This document shows, piece after piece, positions 8,184 through 15,999 of a DNA stretch of 29,932 nucleotides. Within the stretch, counting starts at the first letter, position 1; each line of letters begins with the position of its first letter. A program made the position numbers and the translations under genes. This DNA comes from UBA1738 sp964388835 (GTDB lineage Bacteria > Bacillota > Clostridia > UBA1381), in the NCBI GenBank assembly GCA_964388835.1, contig CAYMBZ010000013.1, forward strand, positions 1-29,932, given 5' to 3'. The notes below the pieces were generated by a model that saw only the letters and a list, made by a program, of their open reading frames with translations, ran no database searches and was not told where the DNA came from.

Positions 8184-9158
8184 ATGAACAGAGAGATTAA
8201 AAAAATAGGTGTTTTAACAAGCGGCGGAGATGCGCCGGGCATGAACGCGGCTATCCGCGCGGTTGTAAGATGCGGTATATACAACGGTATTGATGTATAT
8301 GGTGTTAAAAAAGGTTATAACGGACTTATAAACGGCGACGTTGAGCTTATGGAGGCAAGGAGCGTAGGCGAAATTCTGCAAAAAGGCGGAACAATCCTCC
8401 AAACCGCAAGATGTCTTGAGTTCAAAGAAGAGGCAGGCGTTCAAAAGGCGGTTGAAACAGCAAAAAAAATAGGATTGGACGGACTTATAGTGGTTGGCGG
8501 AGACGGTTCTTTCCGCGGCGCACGCGACTTGTGCCGTTTGGGACTTCCCACAATTGCAATGCCGGGAACAATCGATAACGACATAAACTGCAGTGAGTAC
8601 ACGGTAGGATATGATACATGTCTTAATACCGTTATAGAAGCGGTTGACAAGCTCAGAGATACATCATCAAGCCATGAGAGATGTTCGGTTATTGAAGTAA
8701 TGGGCAGGGGTGCCGGATATATTGCGGTGGAAGCCGCAATTGCTTGCGGCGCTGAAGTGGCATTGGTTCCGGAGTTTGAATTCGATTTGGAAAGAGATGT
8801 AACAGAAGTAATCAAAAAAGGCATTAAGCGCGGCAAAAAGCATTGTATCGTTATTGTTGCGGAGGGTGTCGGCGGAGCATCCGAGATTGCGGAAAAAATC
8901 GAAGCGGAAACCGGTATGGAAACAAGAGCAACAATTTTGGGTCATGTTCAAAGAGGCGGCTCACCTACGGTTAAGGACAGAGTTTGTGCAAGCAGAATGG
9001 GCGCAAAGTGTGTTGAGTTACTTTTGGACGGCAAGGAAAATCGCGTTGTTTGTATGTGCGGCGGACAGATAGTCGATATCGACATCGAAGAGGGACTGGC
9101 AATGAAGAAGCATCTTTCACCGGAACTGATGGGTCTTATCCGCAAGCTTTCGGTATGA
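8184..9158 (+). CDS. pfkA: ATP-dependent 6-phosphofructokinase
   Basis: Converts fructose 6-phosphate and ATP to fructose 1,6-bisphosphate, the committed step of glycolysis. The 324 residues match the bacterial allosteric form. Motifs are TSGGDAPGMNAAIRA (residues 12-26), the ATP-site segment GGDGSFRGA, the catalytic PGTIDND with Asp131, and the sugar-phosphate segments MGRGAGYIA and GHVQRGGSPT. The ATG at 8184 follows AAAGGATG (8169-8176). In many Firmicutes pfkA pairs with pyk; here the next gene is a degraded manA after a hairpin. Co-transcription with mtrB is likely. Confidence 0.97.
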   Translation: MNREIKKIGVLTSGGDAPGMNAAIRAVVRCGIYNGIDVYGVKKGYNGLINGDVELMEARSVGEILQKGGTILQTARCLEFKEEAGVQKAVETAKKIGLDGLIVVGGDGSFRGARDLCRLGLPTIAMPGTIDNDINCSEYTVGYDTCLNTVIEAVDKLRDTSSSHERCSVIEVMGRGAGYIAVEAAIACGAEVALVPEFEFDLERDVTEVIKKGIKRGKKHCIVIVAEGVGGASEIAEKIEAETGMETRATILGHVQRGGSPTVKDRVCASRMGAKCVELLLDGKENRVVCMCGGQIVDIDIEEGLAMKKHLSPELMGLIRKLSV

Positions 9159-9180
9159 TTTTCTAAAACCGGACATAAAT

Positions 9181-9206
9181 TAAGTGTTGGGACATCTCAA
9201 CACTTA
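9181..9206 (+). terminator. Hairpin after pfkA
   Basis: TAAGTGTTG (9181-9189) and CAACACTTA (9198-9206) pair perfectly, with two further inner pairs possible. Only a short, broken T stretch follows, so termination may be weak or partial. Confidence 0.55.
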
Positions 9207-9232
9207 TTTGATTATACGGGAAAGGAATTAAA

Positions 9233-10033
9233 ATAAAAAGTTCATCTCCAATACGGCTTGTGCCGGCATTTAAAGATTATCTCTGGGGCGGAACCCGCCT
9301 TAAGGAGAATTACAATAAAAAACAGATATGGATATTTTTCATGCCACAAGGACGGACAAAGCACGGTTTACGGCGGTGAGTTTGACGGGAAAACACTGTC
9401 AGAATATATAGAGGCTGTAGGTAAGGACGTGCTTGGAATAAATGCCGAGAAATTTGATTATTTCCCGCTTTTGATAAAGTTTATTGATGCAAAAAACAAT
9501 CTTTCGATACAGGTTCATCCGAACGATGAATATGCCCTTGAAGTTGAGGGAGAGCACGGCAAGACGGAAATGTGGTACGTTCTTGAAGCGGAGGAGGGTG
9601 CGTATCTTTACTACGGATTTAATAGGGATATAACCAAAGATGAGATTAAAGCGCGGATTGAAAGTAACACTATCCTTGAAGTGTTAAACAAAGTAAGCGT
9701 GAAAAAAACGGAAATGCGCGCGAGCTTCATATCGATAGGGCAATAGCCGTGACAAATACGGAAAAGGCACAAAGCACCCAAAACGAGCGAAAGGACGGAG
9801 TTTTGGCGGAATGCAAGTATTTTAATGTGAAAAAGCTTGATGTTTCGGGAAAAGCTTCGGATATGGCGGATACAACCTCCTTTGTGAGCATAACGGTTGT
9901 AAGCGGAAGCGGAAATCTTGCTGTATGCGGAAATTCGTTTGACCTTAAAAAGGGAGACAGCTTGTTCGTTCCGGCACAGGATGCGTTGCTGGATTTTGAG
10001 GGGAATATGGAGATTATAATTTCGAGAGTATAG
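9233..10033 (+). pseudogene. manA: Degraded mannose-6-phosphate isomerase
   Basis: Remains of a class I ManA (interconverts mannose 6-phosphate and fructose 6-phosphate), split over three reading frames. Part 1 (9233-about 9335) reads LVPAFKDYLWGGTRLKENYN. Part 2 (about 9336-9720) resumes at SCHKDGQ and keeps QVHPNDEYA and GKTEMWYV, which carry two zinc ligands. Part 3 (about 9718-10033) resumes at RELHIDRA and runs to the normal C-terminus. The AESWEL segment is missing between parts 1 and 2. About 50 residues after KVSVKK are missing between parts 2 and 3, including the GTxHAI zinc histidine. The codon where ATG is expected, 8 bases after GGGAAAGG, reads ATA. A functional enzyme is very unlikely. 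Sequencing error cannot explain deletions of this size, though it could explain single frameshifts. Confidence 0.85.
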
Positions 10034-10042
10034 GAGGAAAAT

Positions 10043-10981
10043 ATGTATTACATAGGAATAGACTTGGGAGGAACAAATATTGCGGTAGGTGTCGTGGACG
10101 AAAACGGAAAGATTTTGGCAGATGTTTCCGCGCCTACAATGGCTGAACGTGATTGGCGGGAAATTGTCAGAGATATGGCAGAGCTTTCAAAGAAAGCCGC
10201 AGAAAAAGCCGGCATAAAGACGGAGGATATAGTTGCGGCGGGAATCGGTTGTCCGGGCTCTATCGATAATGAAAATGGAGTTTGCGCATATAACAATAAT
10301 TTGAATTTTACCGATGCCGCAATAGCTGATGAATTCAGAAAATATCTGGACATACCGGTGAATGTTGAAAATGATGCCAACGCGGCGGCTTTGGGAGAAT
10401 ATGCCATAAACGGAAACGGCGCAAAAAGCTTTGTGTTTATCACGCTCGGAACAGGTGTCGGCGGCGGAGTTGTAATTGACGGAAAAATTTTCCGAGGATT
10501 TAACGGTGTCGGAGCGGAGCTGGGTCATACGGTTATCGAAATCAGCGGTGAGCAGTGCAGCTGCGGCAGACACGGATGTTGGGAAGCATATGCTTCGGTC
10601 ACCGCGCTTATCAAACAAACAAAGGCGGCCATGGAGAAAAATCCCGAAAGTTTAATGCATTTTTATGCTGAGCAAGAGGGAAAGGTGAGCGGCAGAACGG
10701 CGTTTGATGCGGCTAAAAAGGGAGATGCGACGGCACAGGCGGTTGTAAATAAGTATTTTGAATATGTGGCTGAGGGAATTACCGATATGGTGAATATTTT
10801 CCAACCGGAAAAAATTGTCATCGGCGGAAGTATTTCAAAAGAGGGTGATTACCTTTTGAAGCCGGTAACCGAATATGTAAGAAAAAATGATTATAACCGA
10901 TACATGAAAAAGACAGAGATAGAAATTGCTTCGCTTTTCGGAGATGCGGGTATAATCGGAGCGGCATTTTCGGCAAAATAA
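10043..10981 (+). CDS. ROK family glucokinase
   Basis: Probably phosphorylates glucose to glucose 6-phosphate with ATP in the cytosol. The 312 residues have the N-terminal phosphate loop IGIDLGGTNIAVGVV, GIGCPGSID, the ENDANAAALGE segment with the catalytic Asp, the GTGVGGGVV adenosine loop, and the zinc motif CSCGRHGCWE that marks ROK kinases. There is no N-terminal DNA-binding domain, so it is an enzyme and not a repressor. AGGAGG lies just before the ATG. The gene begins 10 bases after the manA remnant, so it formerly shared an operon with ManA for hexose entry. ROK kinases for N-acetylglucosamine or mannose cannot be excluded. Confidence 0.88.
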   Translation: MYYIGIDLGGTNIAVGVVDENGKILADVSAPTMAERDWREIVRDMAELSKKAAEKAGIKTEDIVAAGIGCPGSIDNENGVCAYNNNLNFTDAAIADEFRKYLDIPVNVENDANAAALGEYAINGNGAKSFVFITLGTGVGGGVVIDGKIFRGFNGVGAELGHTVIEISGEQCSCGRHGCWEAYASVTALIKQTKAAMEKNPESLMHFYAEQEGKVSGRTAFDAAKKGDATAQAVVNKYFEYVAEGITDMVNIFQPEKIVIGGSISKEGDYLLKPVTEYVRKNDYNRYMKKTEIEIASLFGDAGIIGAAFSAK

Positions 10982-11000
10982 TGCATAAAGGGGATTAATT

Positions 11001-11942
11001 ATGAAAATTGTAATGCCGGACGCAAAAACGCTCGGAGATGATGTTAATTTGAATATCTTCGGCGCTGATACGGAAATTTTCGAAACAACAAACGCAGAAG
11101 ATGTGGCAAGGCGTGTGGAGGATGCCGAGGTTATAATAGTAAATAAGGTTAAACTGAATGAGTCTAATTTGAAAAATGCGGACAGGCTGAAGCTGATATG
11201 TGTCGCGGCGACGGGATACGATAATATCGATACGGAATATTGTAAAAAAAGGGGAATAGCCGTTTGCAACGTAAAAGGATATTCAACGCAATCGGTGGCA
11301 CAGCTGACGGTATCGATGGCGCTGTCTTTGGTTATGCATCAGAGGGAATACAATGATTTTGTACGAAGCGGAGAGTACACAAAAAGCGGTGTAGCGAACA
11401 GGCTTACGCCGGTTTACCATGAAGTGTACGGAAAAACTTGGGGAATTGTAGGTCTCGGAGATATAGGAAAACAAGTTGCAAGAGTGGCTTCGGCTCTCGG
11501 ATGCCGCGTGCTTGCCTTTAAGCGTACAACTGATGAAAACTATAACTGCACCGAGCTTTCGGAAATTATGGAAAATTCGGATATAATCTCGGTACATCTG
11601 CCTTTGACGGATGAGACAAGGGGAATTATTTCACGCAAGGAAATAGAAAAAATGAAGAAAAATACGATATTTATTAATGTCGCGCGAGGGGCTGTTACCG
11701 ATGAGGAAGCGCTTTGCGATGCTGTTTTGAATGAAAAAATTGCGGGATTGGGTGTGGATGTATACGCAAAAGAGCCTTTCGGAGCAGAGCATTGCTACAA
11801 CAAAATAAAGGACAAGGATAATGTCATTCTTACACCGCACATTGCATGGGGCGCATATGAAGCGCGGGAGAGATGTCTTGCGGAAATCAAAAAGAACATT
11901 GAAGCGTTTTGTGCGGGCGAAAAACGAAACAGAATAGTTTAA
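11001..11942 (+). CDS. D-isomer-specific 2-hydroxyacid dehydrogenase
   Basis: A cytosolic NAD(P)H-dependent reductase or dehydrogenase of 2-oxo/2-hydroxy acids, 313 residues. The coenzyme-binding fold has GLGDIGKQVA. The catalytic triad is visible: Arg in NVARGAV, Glu in YAKEPF, His in LTPHIAW. The end of the second beta strand reads AFKRTT where NAD-dependent members have an Asp, so NADP(H) may be preferred. No ACT domain is present, so it is not a typical SerA. Candidate substrates are glyoxylate/hydroxypyruvate or pyruvate; the sequence does not decide. It starts 19 bases after the glucokinase and ends at a strong terminator, so it closes that operon. Confidence 0.88.
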   Translation: MKIVMPDAKTLGDDVNLNIFGADTEIFETTNAEDVARRVEDAEVIIVNKVKLNESNLKNADRLKLICVAATGYDNIDTEYCKKRGIAVCNVKGYSTQSVAQLTVSMALSLVMHQREYNDFVRSGEYTKSGVANRLTPVYHEVYGKTWGIVGLGDIGKQVARVASALGCRVLAFKRTTDENYNCTELSEIMENSDIISVHLPLTDETRGIISRKEIEKMKKNTIFINVARGAVTDEEALCDAVLNEKIAGLGVDVYAKEPFGAEHCYNKIKDKDNVILTPHIAWGAYEARERCLAEIKKNIEAFCAGEKRNRIV

Positions 11943-11948
11943 CAAGAG

Positions 11949-11977
11949 GGAGCTGTAATTTTACGGCTCCTTTTTCT
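11949..11977 (+). terminator. Rho-independent terminator
   Basis: GGAGCTGTAA (11949-11958) pairs with TTACGGCTCC (11961-11970), with one G-U pair, and is followed by five T, then CT. It starts 6 bases after the dehydrogenase stop codon. Confidence 0.9.
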
Positions 11978-12036
11978 AGGGGATAAATAACGTAAAAAGG
12001 GTAATACTGTAGATATTATAAAAAAGGAGGACGGGT

Positions 12037-12471
12037 ATGATAGAACAAGATACGATACGGCTTTTACGTGAGTGCGATGCGGGAGTTAAAATGGGAATGT
12101 CTGCAATAGATGACGTGACGGAATACACAAAGAATGAAAAATTTAAAAAGATTCTTTCTGTGTGCCGCGATGAGCATGATAAACTCAAAAGTGAAATTCG
12201 GAGTTTGCTCAAAAGCTATGAGGATGACGGAAAGGAACCGAATCCGATAGCAAAGGGGATGTCTTGGATGAAAACAAACATGAAGCTCGGTATGGATGAA
12301 TCGGACGAGACGATTGCCGATTTGATAACGGATGGGTGCAATATGGGAGTGAAGTCGCTGAATAAATACCTTAACAAATATGAAGCGGCGGATGAAAAAT
12401 CAAAGGATATTGCGAAACGGCTTATTGACTCGGAGGAAAAGCTCGCATCGGATATTTGTGGGTTTCTGTAA
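12037..12471 (+). CDS. Helical-bundle protein, DUF2383/ferritin-like fold suspected
   Basis: A 144-residue protein of unknown function preceded by AAGGAGG (12024-12030). It is almost entirely helical by composition and heptad spacing: MIEQDTIRLLRECDAGVKMG, then FKKILSVCRDEHDKLKSEIR, then two helices around ADLITDGCNMGVKSLNKYL and SKDIAKRLIDSEEKLASDI. The RDEHDKL segment and the overall length suggest a four-helix bundle of the DUF2383 or ferritin-like kind. A full di-iron ligand set is not evident, so metal binding is not claimed. It has no signal peptide or membrane segment. It sits alone between a terminator and the SulP promoter. Confidence 0.7.
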   Translation: MIEQDTIRLLRECDAGVKMGMSAIDDVTEYTKNEKFKKILSVCRDEHDKLKSEIRSLLKSYEDDGKEPNPIAKGMSWMKTNMKLGMDESDETIADLITDGCNMGVKSLNKYLNKYEAADEKSKDIAKRLIDSEEKLASDICGFL

Positions 12472-12541
12472 AAGCGGGGAGAAGAACGGGAGCATTTTTT
12501 AAAGATTAATCATAAAATATTTGAGTATTTGCCGCCGCCTC

Positions 12542-12570
12542 TTGAAAATTGTGGTTTTTTGTGGTAAAAT
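12542..12570 (+). promoter_or_regulatory. Sigma-A promoter of the SulP gene
   Basis: TTGAAA (12542-12547) and TAAAAT (12565-12570) are separated by 17 bases. Transcription would begin near 12577, about 45 bases before the chosen ATG. Confidence 0.8.
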
Positions 12571-12621
12571 CATATACTGGTGCGTGCACCGCAAATAAAC
12601 AGATTTACAAAGGGGAAGAAA

Positions 12622-14265
12622 ATGAAAAATTTTGTGCCGATGATTTTTACAGATTTAAAAAATTACAGCGCGAAGCAATTGTCAAGGGATGTGATTTCGG
12701 GAATAATAGTAGCGATAATCGCACTGCCCTTGTCAATTGCATTGGCGATTGCTTCTGGAGTGGCGCCTGAGGCTGGAATTTACACAGCAGTTGCGGCAGG
12801 ATTTATAACGTCATTGCTCGGTGGAAGCAGTGTGCAGATAGCGGGACCGACCGCGGCATTTGCAACGATAGTTGCCGGAATTGTGGCGGATAAGGGGCTT
12901 GAGGGGTTGGCGCTTGCTACGGTTCTTGCCGGAATAATTTTGGTGATTATGGGAATATTCAAACTGGGGAATTTGATTAAATTTATTCCGTTCTCGATAA
13001 CCACGGGCTTTACCGCGGGTATTGCGGTTACGCTTGTGGTAGGTCAGCTCAAGGATTTTGCGGGAGTCACATATATGCATGGAGAAGTTCCCATTGAAAC
13101 GCTTGAAAAACTTTCGGCGTTTTTCAAAAATATCGCAACCGTAAATTTTGAGGCAGTACTTGTCGGTGCGGTGTGCCTTGTGATATTATTTGTATTGCCG
13201 AAATTCTTTTCGAAAATACCGGCATCACTTATTGCGGTACTTGTCGGAACCGCTATGGTTAAAGGTCTCGGATTAAGTGTTAACACAATCGGAGATTTAT
13301 ATGATGTAAAAAGCGGGCTTATGCACATTTCGATTCCGCAGTTTTCGTTACCTATGCTGGCGGAGGTTCTGCCGGATGCGGTTACAATCGCAGTGCTTGC
13401 GGGGATAGAATCACTGCTTTCATGCGTTGTTGCGGACGGAATGATTAACAAAAAGCACAGACCGAATACCGAGCTTATAGCGCAGGGTGCCGCAAATATC
13501 GGCTCTGCACTGTTCGGAGGAATACCGGCAACCGGGGCTATTGCAAGAACAGCCGCAAACATTAAAAATGGAGGCAGAACGCCGATTGCGGGGATAGTTC
13601 ATTCAGCAGTGCTCTTTGCGGTTCTTGCGGCTTTAATGAAGTATGCGGCGTACATACCAATGCCTGCCATTGCCGCAATTTTAATCAATGTTGCGTATAA
13701 TATGTGCGGTATAAAAACTTTTTCCGAGCTTATAAAAACATCGCCAAAAAGCGACATTATAGTGCTTATATCAACCTTTGTTTTAACGGTTGTGTTTGAC
13801 CTTGTTGTTGCGATTGAATTTGGAGTAGTTGCCGCTTGTATACTTTTTATGAAGCGTATGAGCGAGGAATTCGAAATAAGAGGCTGGAAATATGCCGAGT
13901 ATGATGACAACAATAATCCGCTGATGGATGTGCCGGCGTATGTCAGTGTTTATGAGTTCAACGGCCCGATGTTTTTCGCGGTAGCGGGTCAAATCGAGGA
14001 TATTAAGATGAAGGACGGAATTTCTTGCATAATACTCAGAATGAGGTCGGTTATGTCGCTGGATACCGATGCGTTGCGCGGAATCGGTGCTTTGACGGAA
14101 AAGTGCAGAGAAAACGGTGTTACCGTAATTATGTCGCATGTGAACCAACAGCCGATTAGGGCAATGAAGAAATCCGGATTGTATGATGCAATCGGTGAAG
14201 AAAACTTCTGCGCCGATATATCCTCCGCAATGGAGCGGGCAAAAGTGCTTGAAAACAGAGCGTAA
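12622..14265 (+). CDS. SulP family anion transporter with STAS domain
   Basis: An inner-membrane anion transporter of the SulP (SLC26) family, 547 residues. The start (LSRDVISGIIVAIIALPLS) is typical of the family, followed by a membrane region of about 400 residues with the GPTAAFATI segment and the conserved GGIPATGAIARTAANIK region. The C-terminal cytosolic STAS domain (about residues 435-545) includes IILRMRSVMSLDTDALRGI. The ATG at 12622 follows AAAGGGGAAG; an in-frame start at 12580 lies at the predicted transcription start. Members carry sulfate, bicarbonate or organic acids, and the substrate cannot be read from the sequence. No sulfate-assimilation gene is nearby. It appears monocistronic. 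Confidence 0.92.
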   Translation: MKNFVPMIFTDLKNYSAKQLSRDVISGIIVAIIALPLSIALAIASGVAPEAGIYTAVAAGFITSLLGGSSVQIAGPTAAFATIVAGIVADKGLEGLALATVLAGIILVIMGIFKLGNLIKFIPFSITTGFTAGIAVTLVVGQLKDFAGVTYMHGEVPIETLEKLSAFFKNIATVNFEAVLVGAVCLVILFVLPKFFSKIPASLIAVLVGTAMVKGLGLSVNTIGDLYDVKSGLMHISIPQFSLPMLAEVLPDAVTIAVLAGIESLLSCVVADGMINKKHRPNTELIAQGAANIGSALFGGIPATGAIARTAANIKNGGRTPIAGIVHSAVLFAVLAALMKYAAYIPMPAIAAILINVAYNMCGIKTFSELIKTSPKSDIIVLISTFVLTVVFDLVVAIEFGVVAACILFMKRMSEEFEIRGWKYAEYDDNNNPLMDVPAYVSVYEFNGPMFFAVAGQIEDIKMKDGISCIILRMRSVMSLDTDALRGIGALTEKCRENGVTVIMSHVNQQPIRAMKKSGLYDAIGEENFCADISSAMERAKVLENRA

Positions 14266-14292
14266 TTTTTTGAGTGCGTTTGGGATTTTGCA

Positions 14293-14321
14293 TTGCAATT
14301 TTTAAAAATGCGTGGTATAAT
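14293..14321 (+). promoter_or_regulatory. Sigma-A promoter of the flavodiiron operon
   Basis: TTGCAA (14293-14298) and TATAAT (14316-14321) are separated by 17 bases, within 30 bases of the SulP stop codon. It implies a leader of about 125 bases before the flavodiiron ATG. Confidence 0.8.
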
Positions 14322-14324
14322 GTT

Positions 14325-14371
14325 CATAGGTAAAGATTAAAATAATGAGTTGCCTATAGGTGTAAATTAAA
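14325..14371 (+). repeat. Two imperfect direct repeats in the flavodiiron leader
   Basis: ATAGGTAAAGATTAAA (from 14326) and ATAGGTGTAAATTAAA (from 14356) are related copies 30 bases apart, just after the -10 box. The second copy begins inside the palindrome CCTATAGG (14353-14360). The position suits an operator or a leader RNA element. The binding factor is unknown. Confidence 0.4.
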
Positions 14372-14451
14372 GCCGAGGCTTCCATTAAATATGTATGTAA
14401 AAAGTGTATTACCGCACATATATAATGTAAATTATTTTGGAGGGTTGAAAT

Positions 14452-15609
14452 ATGAATATTACAAATGATGTAAAATATATCGGAGTTAACGATCACGATA
14501 TAGACTTGTTTGAGGGACAATATGATGTACCTAACGGTATGGCATACAATTCATACGCTGTAATTGATGAAAAAATAGCGATTATGGATTCGGTGGATGC
14601 GCGTTTTGAAAAGGAATGGCTGGAAAATATCAAAAAGGCTACCGACGGAAGAAATCCCGATTATTTGGTTGTTCAACATATGGAGCCGGACCATTCGGCA
14701 AACATTGTAAGCTTTATAAAGGTATATCCGGAGGCGAAAATTGTTTCTTCGGCAAAGGCTTTTGTAATGATGAAGAACTTTTTCGGTGATGATTTTGCCG
14801 ATAAACAGGTTGTGATTAATGAGGGAGACACACTTTCTTTGGGTAAGCATGAGTTGAAATTTATTGCGGCGCCGATGGTGCACTGGCCGGAGGTAATGGT
14901 TACATATGATGCATGTGACAAAATTTTATTCTCGGCAGACGGCTTCGGTAAGTTCGGTGCTCTTGATATACAAGAGGATTGGGCGTGCGAGGCAAGACGT
15001 TATTATATAGGTATTGTGGGAAAATACGGCATGCAGGTGCAGAACTTGCTTAAAAAAGCAGCGGCTTTGGATATAAAAATTATCTGTCCGCTTCATGGTC
15101 CCGTACTTTCCGAAAATTTGGAATATTATATAAATCTTTACGATACGTGGTCAGGCTATCGTATAGAGAGCGACGGCGTTGTTATTGCCTATACATCGGT
15201 TTACGGAAACACCAAAAAGGCGGCGCTTGCACTTGCCGATAAACTGACCGAAAAGGGATGTGCAAAGGTGGCGGTAAATGACCTTGCGCGGTGCGATATG
15301 GCAGAGGCGGTCGAAGATGCGTTCAGATACGGGAAAATCGTTCTTGCAACAACGACTTATAATGCGGATATTTTCCCGTTTATGCGCGAATTCATAGAAC
15401 ATTTAACCGAACGTAATTTCCAAAATAAAACGGTAGCGCTCATAGAAAACGGAAGCTGGGCGCCTACAGCGGCGAATGTGATGAGGGGTATGCTGGAAAA
15501 ATGTAAAAACATCACTTACACCGAAGCCGCGGTTAAAATTTTGTCGGCACCGACCGAAAATAATATGGCAGAGCTTGATGCGCTGGCAGAGGAACTTTGC
15601 TCAAAGTAA
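14452..15609 (+). CDS. Flavodiiron protein (A-type flavoprotein)
   Basis: Reduces oxygen to water or nitric oxide to nitrous oxide at a diiron site, protecting strict anaerobes. At 385 residues it is close to the usual size. The metallo-beta-lactamase-like domain carries all expected iron ligands: His76, Glu78, Asp80 (with His81) in HMEPDH, His144 in MVHWPEV, Asp163 in SADGFG and His215 in CPLHGP. The C-terminal flavodoxin domain has the FMN loop TSVYGNTKKAA. GGAGGG (14439-14444) precedes the ATG. Rubredoxin follows 47 bases downstream, its likely electron donor. Oxygen versus NO preference cannot be judged. Confidence 0.95.
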   Translation: MNITNDVKYIGVNDHDIDLFEGQYDVPNGMAYNSYAVIDEKIAIMDSVDARFEKEWLENIKKATDGRNPDYLVVQHMEPDHSANIVSFIKVYPEAKIVSSAKAFVMMKNFFGDDFADKQVVINEGDTLSLGKHELKFIAAPMVHWPEVMVTYDACDKILFSADGFGKFGALDIQEDWACEARRYYIGIVGKYGMQVQNLLKKAAALDIKIICPLHGPVLSENLEYYINLYDTWSGYRIESDGVVIAYTSVYGNTKKAALALADKLTEKGCAKVAVNDLARCDMAEAVEDAFRYGKIVLATTTYNADIFPFMREFIEHLTERNFQNKTVALIENGSWAPTAANVMRGMLEKCKNITYTEAAVKILSAPTENNMAELDALAEELCSK

Positions 15610-15656
15610 TTATTTTTAGAATTTTGGTAAAGATAAGTGTGAACGGAGGTGTTAAT

Positions 15657-15815
15657 ATGAAAAAATATGTATGCAACGCTTGCGGATGGATTTATGACGA
15701 GGAAGCGGGAGCGCCTGAAATGGGAATTGCTCCGGGGACTAAGGTTGAGGAACTGCCGGAAGATTTTGCCTGCCCCTTGTGCGGAGTGGGAAAAGAAATG
15801 TTCGCAGAAGAATAA
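15657..15815 (+). CDS. Rubredoxin
   Basis: A small one-iron electron carrier, 52 residues. The four iron ligands are Cys6 and Cys9 (CNACG) and Cys39 and Cys42 (CPLCG), with the normal YVCxxCGWIYDEEAG opening. GGAGGTG lies 5 bases before the ATG; in-frame upstream extension has no match to the family. It lies directly downstream of the flavodiiron gene and ends at a terminator, so the two form an operon in which rubredoxin passes electrons to the flavodiiron enzyme. A rubredoxin reductase gene is not in the window. Confidence 0.96.
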   Translation: MKKYVCNACGWIYDEEAGAPEMGIAPGTKVEELPEDFACPLCGVGKEMFAEE

Positions 15816-15825
15816 AAAAAGCGTT

Positions 15826-15871
15826 AAAGCTGCCCGAATTTATGAATTGTGCATAAGTCGGCGGCTTTTTT
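15826..15871 (+). terminator. Terminator of the flavodiiron-rubredoxin operon
   Basis: A long interrupted hairpin. AAAGCTG pairs with CGGCTTT, CCGA pairs with TCGG past a bulged C, and TTTATG pairs with CATAAG inside. It ends in a run of six T (15866-15871). It begins 11 bases after the rubredoxin stop codon. Confidence 0.85.
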
Positions 15872-15999
15872 GTTTACGCGGAGCTTAAAAGAGTATGAAG
15901 AAAATGTTTCAGGTATTGACATATAACGGCAGGTATGATAGTTTAAAGGCAGATGATGACAGTGAGCGAGAAAGAAAATTTATAAAAGGAGTGGAATTT

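Noticed and set aside
9258..9746. A free-standing 162-residue isomerase gene
   Set aside because: Its first residues are out of frame with the family. True ManA text continues in other frames on both sides, so it is the middle part of a broken gene.
14421..14426. A second TATAAT close to the flavodiiron ATG
   Set aside because: No acceptable -35 box lies 16-18 bases upstream, and the promoter at 14293-14321 is much better.
15916..15921. TTGACA ahead of the SLH protein gene as a promoter
   Set aside because: The best TATGAT lies only 12 bases away. A TAGTTT at 17 bases is weak, so I did not list a promoter, although the gene needs one after the upstream terminator.
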